Positions 17,888 to 26,451 of a stretch of DNA of 64,000 nucleotides are shown here, piece by piece. Source of the DNA: Burkholderia sp. S171 (GTDB lineage: Bacteria; Pseudomonadota; Gammaproteobacteria; Burkholderiales; Burkholderiaceae). The stretch's first letter is position 1. Every line of letters begins with the position of its first letter. Location: positions 62,530 through 126,529 of the forward strand of contig NZ_LMUF01000010.1 in the NCBI RefSeq assembly GCF_009766085.1, in the 5' to 3' direction. A program made the position numbers and the translations under genes. The notes beneath the pieces were generated by a model that had not been told where the DNA came from, searched no databases, and worked only from the letters and a program-made list of their open reading frames with translations.

Positions 17888-18049
17888 ATGTCACGCCAAT
17901 TCGCGCTCGCTGCGCTGACAGCAATTGATCTGACGCCACCCGAACTCGTCAGCTTGCGTCAACCGTCGATCTGGACGAGCGTCTGCGGAGGACTTTGGCG
18001 CCGCGAGAAAGGTTGTTTACGGCTAGGGAATAGTGATCTCAAGCCTTAG
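17888..18049 (+). pseudogene. Stub of a TIM-barrel sugar phosphate isomerase/epimerase-like gene
   Basis: Three bases after the aldolase stop, an ATG opens a 53-codon frame whose first 23 residues (MSRQFALAALTAIDLTPPEL, then VSL) look like the start of a xylose-isomerase-like TIM-barrel protein. After that the text loses resemblance and ends at TAG. The tight spacing to the aldolase suggests a former operon of which only the 5' end of this gene survives. The family call rests on a short segment and is tentative. Confidence 0.4.
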
Positions 18050-18065
18050 TGCAAACCCCAGTAAT

Positions 18066-18101
18066 GCGCGATTATCGAACACTCGCGTTCGATAATCGAT
18101 T
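18066..18101. promoter_or_regulatory. Paired PcaR-like operator with a perfect 12-bp inverted repeat upstream of the porin
   Basis: CGATTATCGAAC (18069-18080) and GTTCGATAATCG (18087-18098) are a perfect inverted repeat with a six-base spacer. The left arm read as 15 bases (18066-18080) matches the reverse complement of GTTCGATAATCGCAC at 14 positions. The two boxes are 21 bp apart, as at 10715 and 9659. It lies about 245 bases before the porin start. Confidence 0.65.
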
Positions 18102-18341
18102 TCTTTCAAGCGCAAAACATTGCCCACGATTGGATATGACTTTATTGTGGGGACGTGCTGATCCAACACCTCAAGCGCGGCACATTCAGTCAGCACTGAG
18201 CTTCATTTTTTCGCTGAACATATTCCTCTAATACCAGAACTTTCCAACCGTTATCGCCCAAAAGCTTTATAGGTTAGGAAAGCTTAGTAAAAAAACCTGC
18301 AGCAGTGACCCCAACCGAAAAAATTGAAGGAGGAGACGTAG
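18102..18341. promoter_or_regulatory. Leader between the operator and the porin gene
   Basis: No gene is visible in these bases. The AT-rich run around 18200-18300 (for example aagctttataggttagg) is promoter-like, and GGAGGAG at 18329-18335 is a strong ribosome site for the porin. The operator pair starts immediately upstream. Confidence 0.45.
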
Positions 18342-19553
18342 ATGAAGCAATCCAGACAGGCGGGAGCGGCGGTCGTCATCACGGTAGCAATGGCGACGTC
18401 CGCACATGCACAAAGCAGCGTGACGCTGTACGGTATTGTCGATAACTCGCTGACTTACCAAAGCAGCCAGACGACACTCGGTTCAACCAAGAACGGACGC
18501 TCCAACATCAAGATGTCATCGGGCGTATGGGCGGGCAGCCGCTTCGGACTGAAGGGCGGCGAGGACCTCGGTGGCGGCACCAAGGCGATCTTCCAGCTTG
18601 AGTCGGGTTTTAACAGCGCAAGCGGCGCACAGCAGTACACCAACGCAGAATTCGGCCGGCAGGCATGGGTAGGTGCGACCAACCCCACGTACGGTACGTT
18701 CACAGCCGGACGCCAGTACACGTCCTACTATACGTTGCTTTCGCCGTATAGCCCGACCAACTGGCTGACCGGTTTCTACGGCGCGCACCCCGGCGATCTC
18801 GATGAACTGGACACCATCTATCGTGCGAACAACTCGTTGGTCTATACATCACCCAAGCTCTACGGATTCACGTTCAGCGGCTCGTATTCGTTCGCGGGCG
18901 TGCCGGGCAGCGTGAACCAGGGTTCGACATGGAGCGGCGCGGTCCAGTACGCCAACGGCCCATTCGGGATCGCGGCGGGCATCACGCGTATCAACAACTC
19001 GACGCCAGGCGGCGGCGCGTATGGCACGGATTCGACCACGAATTCGAACGGGCAATCGGGCGTGTCGGCGGTGACCAACGGGTACCAGACGGCGCAGGCA
19101 CAACAGCGTTTCGCGGTCGGCGCGGGTTATACGTTCAATAGCGCGTGGGACGTGTCGGCGACTTACTCGAATGTGCAGTACATTCCCGGTATTCACTCGC
19201 TGTTCCGCGATACCGCAATCTTTAATACGGCCGGTGCCGTGCTTCACTGGCACGCGTCGCCTGCGCTTGATCTGGGGACTGGGTACAGCTACACGCGTGC
19301 CACGAAGGCGAACGGCATAGACAGCGTCGCTCAATACCACCAGTTCAACTTGTCCCAGTACTACGCTTTGTCAAAACGAACCGGCCTGTATGCACTGCAG
19401 GCGTACCAGCGCACGAAGGGCAAGACGCTGGGAACGCCGGGCGAATCCAGCATCATCAATGCAACGGCCACGTTGGGCGATGGATTCCAGTCGGCGCCTT
19501 CTTCGTCGCAAAGCCAGTTCGCGGCCGGCGTGGGTATCATTCACCGCTTCTGA
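18342..19553 (+). CDS. Outer-membrane porin, Burkholderia general porin family (copy 1)
   Basis: The 403-residue product has a signal peptide ending AHAQSSVTLYG, the standard start of mature Burkholderia trimeric porins. The beta-barrel signatures include GSRFGLKGGEDLGGGTKAIFQ, FGRQAWVG and TFTAGRQY, and it closes with the C-terminal Phe (IIHRF) needed for outer-membrane assembly. About sixteen strands are expected. It would let hydroaromatic acids reach the periplasm. A strong GGAGGAG site and an IclR-type operator pair lie upstream, placing it in the same regulon as the ShiA-like carrier. The ACS carrier, AroE-like and AroQ genes follow on the same strand. Confidence 0.93.
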   Translation: MKQSRQAGAAVVITVAMATSAHAQSSVTLYGIVDNSLTYQSSQTTLGSTKNGRSNIKMSSGVWAGSRFGLKGGEDLGGGTKAIFQLESGFNSASGAQQYTNAEFGRQAWVGATNPTYGTFTAGRQYTSYYTLLSPYSPTNWLTGFYGAHPGDLDELDTIYRANNSLVYTSPKLYGFTFSGSYSFAGVPGSVNQGSTWSGAVQYANGPFGIAAGITRINNSTPGGGAYGTDSTTNSNGQSGVSAVTNGYQTAQAQQRFAVGAGYTFNSAWDVSATYSNVQYIPGIHSLFRDTAIFNTAGAVLHWHASPALDLGTGYSYTRATKANGIDSVAQYHQFNLSQYYALSKRTGLYALQAYQRTKGKTLGTPGESSIINATATLGDGFQSAPSSSQSQFAAGVGIIHRF

Positions 19554-19719
19554 TGCGGGGCGCGCCATGTGCAACAGCGGCCTGGGGAATACCCGGGCCC
19601 GCCGTGGCGGAATGCAGTGTTGTGCGTGGTTATCCGCCAGGATCGCTACTTCAATAACATCGCTCGCGAACCACGATCGCAGGGTGGGAATATCATTACT
19701 TTGAGTCAGGAGACGCCTC

Positions 19720-21042
19720 ATGCAAGACGTTCATAATTCCCCTGCGGTGCATGCCGGAGCGGCGGTCCGCACGCGCTCGCGCACCCGCTTCGTGATCCTC
19801 GCGCTGCTCGCGGTGGGCACCATGATCAACTATCTGGATCGTACGGTCCTGGGCATCGCGGCACCGACGATGACCAAGGAACTGGGTATCGACGCAGCCG
19901 TGATGGGAATTGTCTTCTCTGCGTTCTCATGGACCTATGCGCTTGCCCAGATACCGGGCGGGGTGTTCCTCGATCGCTTCGGCAGCAAGGTCACGTACTT
20001 CCTCGCATTGAGCTTCTGGTCGCTCTTTACGTTGTTTCAAGGGTTCGCTGTCGGCCTCAAGTCATTGCTGCTGTTTCGCTTTGGCCTCGGCATCAGCGAG
20101 GCGCCGTGTTTTCCGGTCAACAGCCGCGTGGTCGCCACATGGTTTCCGCAACACGAGCGCGCACGAGCGACCGGGATCTATACGGTGGGCGAATACCTCG
20201 GCCTCGCGTGTTTCGCGCCGGCGCTGTTCTGGATCATGGGGAGCTTCGGCTGGCGCGCGTTGTTCGTGGTCGTTGGTGTTCTCGGCATTACGTTCGGCAT
20301 TGTGTGGTGGCTCTTTTATCGCGAGCCGCACGACTCGAAGACCGTTAATCAAGCGGAGCTCGACTACATTGCAGCAGGCGGCGGACTTGAGTCGCCCGGC
20401 GGCCAGCAGACGCTGGCGTTCTCGTGGAGCAATGTCGGCCAGTTGCTCAAGCGTCGCCAGATCGCGGGTGCATGCCTGGGCCAATTCGCGGGCAACACCA
20501 CGCTGGTCTTTTTCCTGACCTGGTTCCCGACCTATCTTGCAACCGAGCGGCATATGGGCTGGCTCAAGGTGGGTTTCTTCGCCGTGATGCCGTTCCTCGC
20601 CGCAGCGGTTGGCGTGATGTTCGGCGGCTGGGTGTCCGACCTTCTGCTCAAGCGGACTGGCTCGGCCAACATAGCGCGCAAGCTGCCGATCATCGTCGGC
20701 TTGCTGGGGGCATCTACCATCATCTCGGCGAACTTCGTCAACAGCGACGCGATGGTCATCACCATTCTCTCGATCGCGTTCTTCGGCCAGGGCATGGTTG
20801 GGCTCGGCTGGACGCTGATCTCGGACATCGCGCCGAAGAACCTGATGGGACTGACCGGCGGCATCTTCAACTTTTGCGCAAACCTGGCGGGCATTGTGAC
20901 GCCGCTGGTGATCGGCGTGATCGTGGCGAAGACCGGCTCGTTCTTTTACGCGCTGGCTTATGTTGGCTCGGCTGCGCTGGTGGGGGCGCTGTCGTACGTG
21001 TTTATCGTCGGCGATGTACGTCGCGTTGAATTGGCAGACTAA
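19720..21042 (+). CDS. MFS carrier, ACS family (sugar-acid or hydroaromatic acid uptake)
   Basis: The 440-residue protein has about twelve membrane segments and the ACS signatures INYLDRTVLGIAAPTM, FRFGLGISEAPCFPVN and VATWFPQHERARATGIY. The last resembles glucarate/galactonate/hexuronate carriers. AGGAG precedes the ATG. It is followed 41 bases later by an AroE-like dehydrogenase and then aroQ, so quinate or shikimate is the likely cargo rather than a sugar acid. It is the second of three MFS carriers in the region, which suggests that several related acids are handled. Confidence 0.87.
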   Translation: MQDVHNSPAVHAGAAVRTRSRTRFVILALLAVGTMINYLDRTVLGIAAPTMTKELGIDAAVMGIVFSAFSWTYALAQIPGGVFLDRFGSKVTYFLALSFWSLFTLFQGFAVGLKSLLLFRFGLGISEAPCFPVNSRVVATWFPQHERARATGIYTVGEYLGLACFAPALFWIMGSFGWRALFVVVGVLGITFGIVWWLFYREPHDSKTVNQAELDYIAAGGGLESPGGQQTLAFSWSNVGQLLKRRQIAGACLGQFAGNTTLVFFLTWFPTYLATERHMGWLKVGFFAVMPFLAAAVGVMFGGWVSDLLLKRTGSANIARKLPIIVGLLGASTIISANFVNSDAMVITILSIAFFGQGMVGLGWTLISDIAPKNLMGLTGGIFNFCANLAGIVTPLVIGVIVAKTGSFFYALAYVGSAALVGALSYVFIVGDVRRVELAD

Positions 21043-21083
21043 CTCTGGCGGATCGAGCGCCGAATCTCTTGAGGCATGCAGCC

Positions 21084-21917
21084 ATGATTAGCGGAAAAAC
21101 CACCCTGATTGCCCACCTCGGTTATCCGACGGAGGGATTCAAGGCGCCCATGATCTACAACCCCTGGTTCGAGCAGAACGGCATCGACGCGGTGGTGATG
21201 CCGATGGGCGTGAAGGCGGAGGACTATACGACGGTGCTGCAATCCCTGTTTCGGCTGACCAACATTCGCGGCGCGCTGGTGACCATGCCGCACAAGGTCA
21301 CCACTACGGATCTCGTCGATGAACTCACGCCTACCGCTCGCATTGCCGGTGCGTGCAACGCCATTCTTCGGCGCCCGGACGGCACGCTGCTCGGCGATCA
21401 GTTCGACGGCGCGGGGTTCACGCGAGGCGTTGAACGCAAGGGCCGGTCACTTAAGGGCGCGCGTGCATTCGTGCTTGGCAGTGGCGGCGTGGGCTCGGCT
21501 ATCGCGGCATCGCTGGCGGCAGCGGGCGTGACGGGCCTGGCCCTCTTCGATACCAACACCGCAGCAGTCGAAGCGCTCGCCGACCGCTTGCGCAAGCACT
21601 ATTCGCAGCTTGTGGTGACGACAGGGTCCAAAGATCCAGCGGGCTACGATGTGGTCGTCAATGCAACGCCGCTCGGAATGAACGAGGGTGATCCGCTGCC
21701 GTTCGACATCGACCGCATCTCGCCAAGCACGTTCGTTGGTGAAGTCGTCATGAAGTCCGAATACACACCGTTGCTGCGCGCAGCCAAAGAGAAGGGCTGT
21801 ACGGTGCAGGTCGGCACCGACATGCTCTTCGAAATGATTCCGGCCTACCTGGAGTTCTTTGGTTTCGGCACAGCCACACCCGAGCAATTGCGCGCGGTCT
21901 CGCAGATCAAATATTGA
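21084..21917 (+). CDS. AroE-like shikimate/quinate dehydrogenase family protein (copy 2)
   Basis: The 277-residue enzyme has TMPHK with catalytic Lys71, QFDGAGF with catalytic Asp108, the nucleotide loop GSGGVGSA, and NATPLGMNEGD. It should interconvert a hydroaromatic alcohol and ketone with NAD(P). The N-terminus reads GYPTEGFKAPMIYN, so the two serines normally binding the substrate carboxylate (S-x-S-P) are missing, as in copy 1. The ATG at 21084 has GAGG nine bases upstream. The short gap to aroQ suggests a pair that oxidises quinate to 3-dehydroquinate and then dehydrates it, but the altered pocket leaves the substrate open. Confidence 0.84.
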   Translation: MISGKTTLIAHLGYPTEGFKAPMIYNPWFEQNGIDAVVMPMGVKAEDYTTVLQSLFRLTNIRGALVTMPHKVTTTDLVDELTPTARIAGACNAILRRPDGTLLGDQFDGAGFTRGVERKGRSLKGARAFVLGSGGVGSAIAASLAAAGVTGLALFDTNTAAVEALADRLRKHYSQLVVTTGSKDPAGYDVVVNATPLGMNEGDPLPFDIDRISPSTFVGEVVMKSEYTPLLRAAKEKGCTVQVGTDMLFEMIPAYLEFFGFGTATPEQLRAVSQIKY

Positions 21918-21929
21918 TGAGGTGATGTC

Positions 21930-22385
21930 ATGAAGAAGGTGCTCGTTCTCAACGGACCCAACCTGAACCTGCTAGGTCAGCGCGAACCCGCGCAGTATGG
22001 GTCCGACACGCTCGCCACGGTCGAGGCGCTTTGCAAGGAAGCCGGCGAGCGGCTCGGCGTGGAGGTGGAGTGCAGGCAGTCGAATCACGAGGGTGTGCTG
22101 ATCGACTGGATCCATGAGGCGGGCCGCGAGATAGCGGCGGGCAACATGCTGGGGGTCGTGATGAACCCGGGCGCTTTCACGCACACGTCGATCGCCTTGC
22201 ACGATGCCATCAAGGGCGCGAGCGTCACGCTGATCGAGCTGCATATTTCTAACGTCCACGCGCGGGAATCGTTTCGCCACCACTCGTATATCTCTCCCGC
22301 AGCGCGCGGGATCATCGTCGGTCTGGGCATCAAGGGTTATGCCCTTGCCATCGATGCTTTGGTGCAGGTGTCGCAGGTTAAATAG
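21930..22385 (+). CDS. aroQ: Type II 3-dehydroquinate dehydratase
   Basis: The 151-residue protein is a complete type II dehydroquinase: [19 protein letters not shown] with the catalytic Tyr23, [15 protein letters not shown], and [17 protein letters not shown] with His105 as general acid. It converts 3-dehydroquinate to 3-dehydroshikimate, the substrate of QuiC, as a soluble dodecamer in the known family. It starts 12 bases after the AroE-like gene. A biosynthetic copy probably lies elsewhere; this one (quiB-like) belongs to catabolism by context. A perfect 15-bp hairpin follows 75 bases later. Confidence 0.94.
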   Translation: MKKVLVLNGPNLNLLGQREPAQYGSDTLATVEALCKEAGERLGVEVECRQSNHEGVLIDWIHEAGREIAAGNMLGVVMNPGAFTHTSIALHDAIKGASVTLIELHISNVHARESFRHHSYISPAARGIIVGLGIKGYALAIDALVQVSQVK

Positions 22386-22460
22386 GCGGATGGAGTCGCT
22401 GCAAGTTCACGCTCCCTCAACCATTTTCCCGCGCGTCTGAGCGCCTTCTGCCGATCAATC

Positions 22461-22495
22461 AGGCCCTTCGTTTGCACCGCGCAAACGAAGGGCCT
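22461..22495 (+). terminator. Strong hairpin terminator after aroQ
   Basis: A perfect 15-bp stem (22461-22475 with 22481-22495) encloses a five-base loop and is followed by TTCGTCTG, a weak U tract. It closes the porin-carrier-AroE-aroQ unit. Confidence 0.75.
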
Positions 22496-22644
22496 TTCGT
22501 CTGATATTTCATCGTCACAAGCAATCCTGGTGCACTCCCGACGTTGGATTCGGCACGTGCGCCTTCGCTCGATCTGAATTTTCGACTGGCATTCAAAGAG
22601 CAATCAAAGTCGAATAAGGGTTAACGTAAATTCACTATTGGGAA

Positions 22645-22662
22645 ACGAATTGTACAATTCGT
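22645..22662. promoter_or_regulatory. Perfect 18-bp palindrome upstream of the AAHS carrier
   Basis: ACGAATTGTACAATTCGT is fully self-complementary. The TTGTACAA core resembles GntR-family (FadR/VanR-type) operators. It lies 192 bases before the carrier start in a 468-base intergenic stretch that otherwise holds only the aroQ terminator. No GntR gene is in the window, so a distant regulator would be needed. Confidence 0.5.
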
Positions 22663-22853
22663 AATTCCTGAGGCGTTGTCCGGAGCTGCAATGGGCGTCG
22701 CAGAACGGCATGCGTCGGGTATGCCGCAACTCGCGAAATCACGGGTCAGCGCGACGTTGACCTCTCCCTTAAGAACCGGATTAAGCGGCACTAATACACC
22801 GCGCGAAGCGATCCATCGCTTGCATGGCGTGAGCGCACAAGCGAGGACCATTC

Positions 22854-24203
22854 ATGAATTCCGACGTGATCGAAGTAGAGCGGGTGCTCGACGAAACACA
22901 CCGGCCGGTGTTCCACTTCGTATTGCTTTTGCTGTGCGGCTTATGCCTCGTGATCGACGGTTTCGATGCCCAGGCGATGGGCTATGTGGCCCCGAGCGTT
23001 ATTGGCGAATGGCATGTTTCGAAGGCGTCGCTCGGTCCCGTGTTCAGCGCGAGTCTGTTCGGCATGCTAATTGGTGCGCTGGGCCTCTCGGTACTCGCCG
23101 ACAAGATCGGGCGGCGACCGGTGTTGATCGTGTCGATGCTCTGCTTTGGCTTGCTGATGCTTGCAACCCCTTTCGTCACCACGATCTCCGCACTGATTAC
23201 AGTGCGCTTTGTCACGGGTATCGGCCTGGGTTGCATCATGCCGAACGCGATGGCGCTCGTCGGTGAGTTTAGTCCGCAAGCGCATCGCGTGAAGCGAATG
23301 ATGCTTGTTTCATGCGGATTTACACTCGGCGCGGCGCTGGGCGGCTTTGTCAGCGCATGGCTGATTCCGAACTACGGCTGGCGTTCGGTGTTTTATCTGG
23401 GCGGCGTGGTGCCGCTTCTGCTAGTTGTCGCCATGACGATGAGCTTGCCCGAGTCCCTGCAGTTCCTGGTGCTGAAGGGTCACAAGGAACGTGCACGCGC
23501 ATGGCTTGCACGGTTCGACCCGACGCTACGGATTGACGCGGCGGCGACCATCGTGGTCCGCGAAAAGAACACCGGCGGTGCGCCTGTTGCCGAGTTGTTT
23601 CGCGCAGGCCGCACAGCAGTGACGCTGATTCTGTGGTCGATCAGCTTCATGAACCTGATCGACCTGTACTTCCTGTCGAATTGGCTGCCGACCGTCATGC
23701 GCGATGCCGGCTATTCACCGGGAACCGCTGTGATTGTCGGTACCGCATTGCAGACCGGCGGCGTGCTCGGCACCTTGCTGCTTGGCTGGTTTATCGAGCG
23801 CTTTGGCTTTGTCCGGGTGCTGTTCGTATGTTTCTTCTTCGCTGCCATCTTCGTTGGGATGATTGGTACCGTGGCGCATGCGTTGCCGTGGTTACTGATC
23901 GTCGTATTCGCGGGGGGCTTCTGTGTGGTCGGAGGCCAGCCGGCGGTCAATGCGCTCGCCGGGCACTATTACCCCACGTCGGTGCGTTCGACGGGAATCG
24001 GCTGGAGCCTGGGTATCGGGCGCATTGGCTCGGTAATCGGGCCACTGGTCGGCGGTCAGTTGATCGCGCTGAACTGGTCCAACGCGTCGCTGTTTCACGC
24101 GGCGTCCGTGCCGGTGTTGTGTTCCGCCTTGTTCGTCTTGCTGCTCGCGCTGAAGACTCGCAATATCGATTCTGCAACGTCCGGTGCGGCACGGACAGCT
24201 TGA
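22854..24203 (+). CDS. MFS aromatic acid:H+ symporter (AAHS family, PcaK-like)
   Basis: The 449-residue protein shows the AAHS motif LVIDGFDAQAMGYVAPS in segment 1, then GLSVLADKIGRRPVL in the first cytoplasmic loop and RFVTGIGLGCIMPNAMAL in segment 4. The conserved Asp pair of DGFDxQ is needed for transport in PcaK. Members import 4-hydroxybenzoate, protocatechuate, vanillate or gallate with protons. GAGG precedes the ATG at 22854. It has its own promoter region with an 18-bp palindrome and may bring in protocatechuate or a related acid directly, bypassing the quinate steps. Confidence 0.9.
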   Translation: MNSDVIEVERVLDETHRPVFHFVLLLLCGLCLVIDGFDAQAMGYVAPSVIGEWHVSKASLGPVFSASLFGMLIGALGLSVLADKIGRRPVLIVSMLCFGLLMLATPFVTTISALITVRFVTGIGLGCIMPNAMALVGEFSPQAHRVKRMMLVSCGFTLGAALGGFVSAWLIPNYGWRSVFYLGGVVPLLLVVAMTMSLPESLQFLVLKGHKERARAWLARFDPTLRIDAAATIVVREKNTGGAPVAELFRAGRTAVTLILWSISFMNLIDLYFLSNWLPTVMRDAGYSPGTAVIVGTALQTGGVLGTLLLGWFIERFGFVRVLFVCFFFAAIFVGMIGTVAHALPWLLIVVFAGGFCVVGGQPAVNALAGHYYPTSVRSTGIGWSLGIGRIGSVIGPLVGGQLIALNWSNASLFHAASVPVLCSALFVLLLALKTRNIDSATSGAARTA

Positions 24204-24269
24204 TAAACGGCCAGCCGTGTGCCTTTCAATGAGCCTGTCACAGGCTCAAGTCTCACGGTCGGCGCCTGG

Positions 24270-24767
24270 CTAGGCTTTCACGCGGCGTGCGGAGAAATCC
24301 GATTTGAGGCGCCACGTCTGTCCCTGATCTGCAGATCGTTCGCCAGTCCACCGGAACGAAACGGGCGTGATCTCCTTGAAGCTCCAGCGTACGGCGTTAC
24401 CGGCGCTATCGTGACCTTCCTGGACGATATCGTTACCCGAAATACGGCCCAGCTGCCGCGAATAATATTGACGAAGCGGATCGCTCCACACGATGTGCCA
24501 GGCGTCCAGAGCTGGGTCATAGACACGCAGCGTGGTGCCATGGAAGACCCCGGGAAGACTCCATACATCCTGGATCGCGCGCCCTTCGAGCACCCAGCCG
24601 AAACGAATGTCGCCGCGGCCGGTTTGCGGATGGCCGTCGTCGTCATAGACAACGGCGTCCATCTCCCAGCGGCCGATCAACCAGCCGTAAGTTTTCATTT
24701 TGTCGGCCCGGTCGGCAGCGGGCTCATTGGTATGAAGAGCGGCAATCAGGCATGAAGATGTTGGCAT
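24270..24767 (-). CDS. Conserved protein of the DUF1579 kind
   Basis: This 165-residue protein contains LIGRWEMDAVVYDDDGHPQTGRGDIRFGWVLEGRAIQDVW, the pattern of small beta-barrel DUF1579-like proteins, which have no agreed function. GAGG lies nine bases before the ATG. It has no signal peptide or membrane segment. It is divergent from the AraC gene at 24855 with only 87 bases between, so it is the most likely target of that regulator. The family call rests on the GRW...G.G...W.LEGR pattern. Confidence 0.72.
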   Translation of the reverse strand: MPTSSCLIAALHTNEPAADRADKMKTYGWLIGRWEMDAVVYDDDGHPQTGRGDIRFGWVLEGRAIQDVWSLPGVFHGTTLRVYDPALDAWHIVWSDPLRQYYSRQLGRISGNDIVQEGHDSAGNAVRWSFKEITPVSFRWTGERSADQGQTWRLKSDFSARRVKA

Positions 24768-24854
24768 GGCAAGAGCCTCGTTAAGGATTAGGATTTCCCT
24801 ATCCTATGGAATGGCAGGTTGCCCGGCTTGGGGAAAATTGCTATATCTTCGCTT

Positions 24855-25697
24855 ATGGCTTCGGTCCCTCAACTCCTCGCATCCGGCACCGGGTGGCGCG
24901 TCCACGACGTCGTCTGCACCGCGAGTCCGCACGATCGGCCGTTTGAAGAACGGCACGAGTCCCTGTGCATTGCCGCGGTGACGTCGGGGACGTTCCGCTA
25001 TCGCTCAACTCAGGGATCGGCAACGCTTGCACCGGGCGCAGTGTTGCTCGGCAATGAACGGCATTGTTATGAATGCAGCCACGAGCACAGTGCAGGGGAC
25101 CGCTGCCTCTCGTTTCATTTCGACCCCGAATTCTTCGAGCAAATCATCACTGCCGTGCCGGGCGCACGGCGCATTGCATTCGATGTCCCCAATTTGCCGC
25201 CCCTGCCTGCATTGATACCCATTGTTGCCGCTGCGCAAGCGGCGCGTGACAACGGTGATCTCGCAGCGCTCGAGGAGTTGGCGATATGCCTGGCTGGCAC
25301 GGTCTCGGCTGCGTTGCCGGGCGTCAGGCGGCGCACGCGTCTACCGAGTCCTCGCGATGAACTGCGGGTGGCCGCAGCCTTGCGCCGGATCGAGCAGGAG
25401 TCGCATCAGCCGCTTCTGCTAGCGGATCTCGCGAGCGACGCGGCGACCAGCCCTTATCATTTTCTGCGTTTGTTCCTGCAAGTAGTGGGCGTGACGCCGC
25501 ACCAGTACCTGATGCGCACGCGATTGCACGAGGCTGCCGTGCGTCTTCGCCGATCCAGCGAAAGCATCCTGAGCGTAGCGCTGGAAACAGGCTTCAACGA
25601 CGTGTCGACATTCAATGGCCACTTCCGCCGAATCATGGGCATGAGCCCGAGTGCCTATCGTCGGTTGAGAGGTGTGGGTGGGTCACATTTGCGTTGA
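24855..25697 (+). CDS. AraC-family transcriptional regulator
   Basis: The 280-residue product (from the ATG at 24855; an upstream TTG at 24819 is possible) has an N-terminal cupin domain (GAVLLGNERHCYECSHEHSAGDRCLSFHFDPEF) and a C-terminal double helix-turn-helix (LADLASDAATSPYHFLRLF, then SVALETGFNDVSTFNGHFRR). Several Cys and His residues in the cupin part could bind a metal or sense redox. It faces the DUF1579-like gene at close range. No strong ribosome site is seen for either start. It is not obviously linked to the aromatic genes. Confidence 0.86.
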   Translation: MASVPQLLASGTGWRVHDVVCTASPHDRPFEERHESLCIAAVTSGTFRYRSTQGSATLAPGAVLLGNERHCYECSHEHSAGDRCLSFHFDPEFFEQIITAVPGARRIAFDVPNLPPLPALIPIVAAAQAARDNGDLAALEELAICLAGTVSAALPGVRRRTRLPSPRDELRVAAALRRIEQESHQPLLLADLASDAATSPYHFLRLFLQVVGVTPHQYLMRTRLHEAAVRLRRSSESILSVALETGFNDVSTFNGHFRRIMGMSPSAYRRLRGVGGSHLR

Positions 25698-26451
25698 GCA
25701 TGGTGTGTGACCAGGCTTTATGCGTGTCAGCCAAGTTCGGAATTTTCGCGCAAGCACGCGTATCGACAGCGTGTCGGTCGGATGCCGATGTCGACGACCG
25801 GCTAGTTTCGCCTTGGCCGTTAGCCGCGCCAAAAGCCCGATCCAATCTGTAATTTAAAAAGGTAGAAGTGCTTAGTATAGAGACTGCAATACAGTCTTCT
25901 CGTAACAGCGCCTGTCGGGATGAGCTGATCTTCGTGAAGCTGTCGCGGTCCACCACAAAGACGCCTCCGGCCATCGCATCGGCATTGCAACATCCGCATC
26001 CGCCGATCAACGCCTGACCATTGCGTTGTCGCCGTCCTTCAACTGCGGCCAACCGAAACGATGAGCGTCGCGCAGAATGCGCTATTCGAGTTCCATACGA
26101 GAAACTTGCTGCGGAAAATCCGCAACGCTCGCGTCAGTAGCGAAATGCAAGACGACATTTAGGTGCTTAAAACACCGCTTCGAATCAGCGGCATCCCCCA
26201 TTGCCACGTGTTTTTTTCTGTGAAAGACTTCGTTCATCTGCTGTGCCGGACATGATTCCGATATATCAGACAATCAGCTCTACTCGTTCTAGCCGGCCTT
26301 GGCACCGCGTTCACGCGACGCAGGGCCGTGCACAACATCGTTTTATGCAGGCCGATGCGCCGGCATGGTGAGGGCGTTGAATCCAGGGGTTTCTCTGGCC
26401 ACCGTCGTTTGTCCCTGAACTGACATTTTCACTTTCAAGGCTGAGACCCAA
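25698..26451. other. 754-base intergenic region, no gene supported
   Basis: Frames here lack ribosome sites and recognisable domains and have codon use unlike the neighbours. An inverted repeat AGACTG-5-CAGTCT lies at 25881-25897 just after a promoter-like AT-rich run (taatttaaaaagg). The last part must carry the promoter of the ABC transporter operon. Confidence 0.55.

Noticed and set aside
25633-26052. 139-codon minus-strand frame in the gap before the ABC transporter
   Set aside because: No ribosome site, no recognisable domain, and a Ser/Thr/Ala-rich composition unlike the neighbours.
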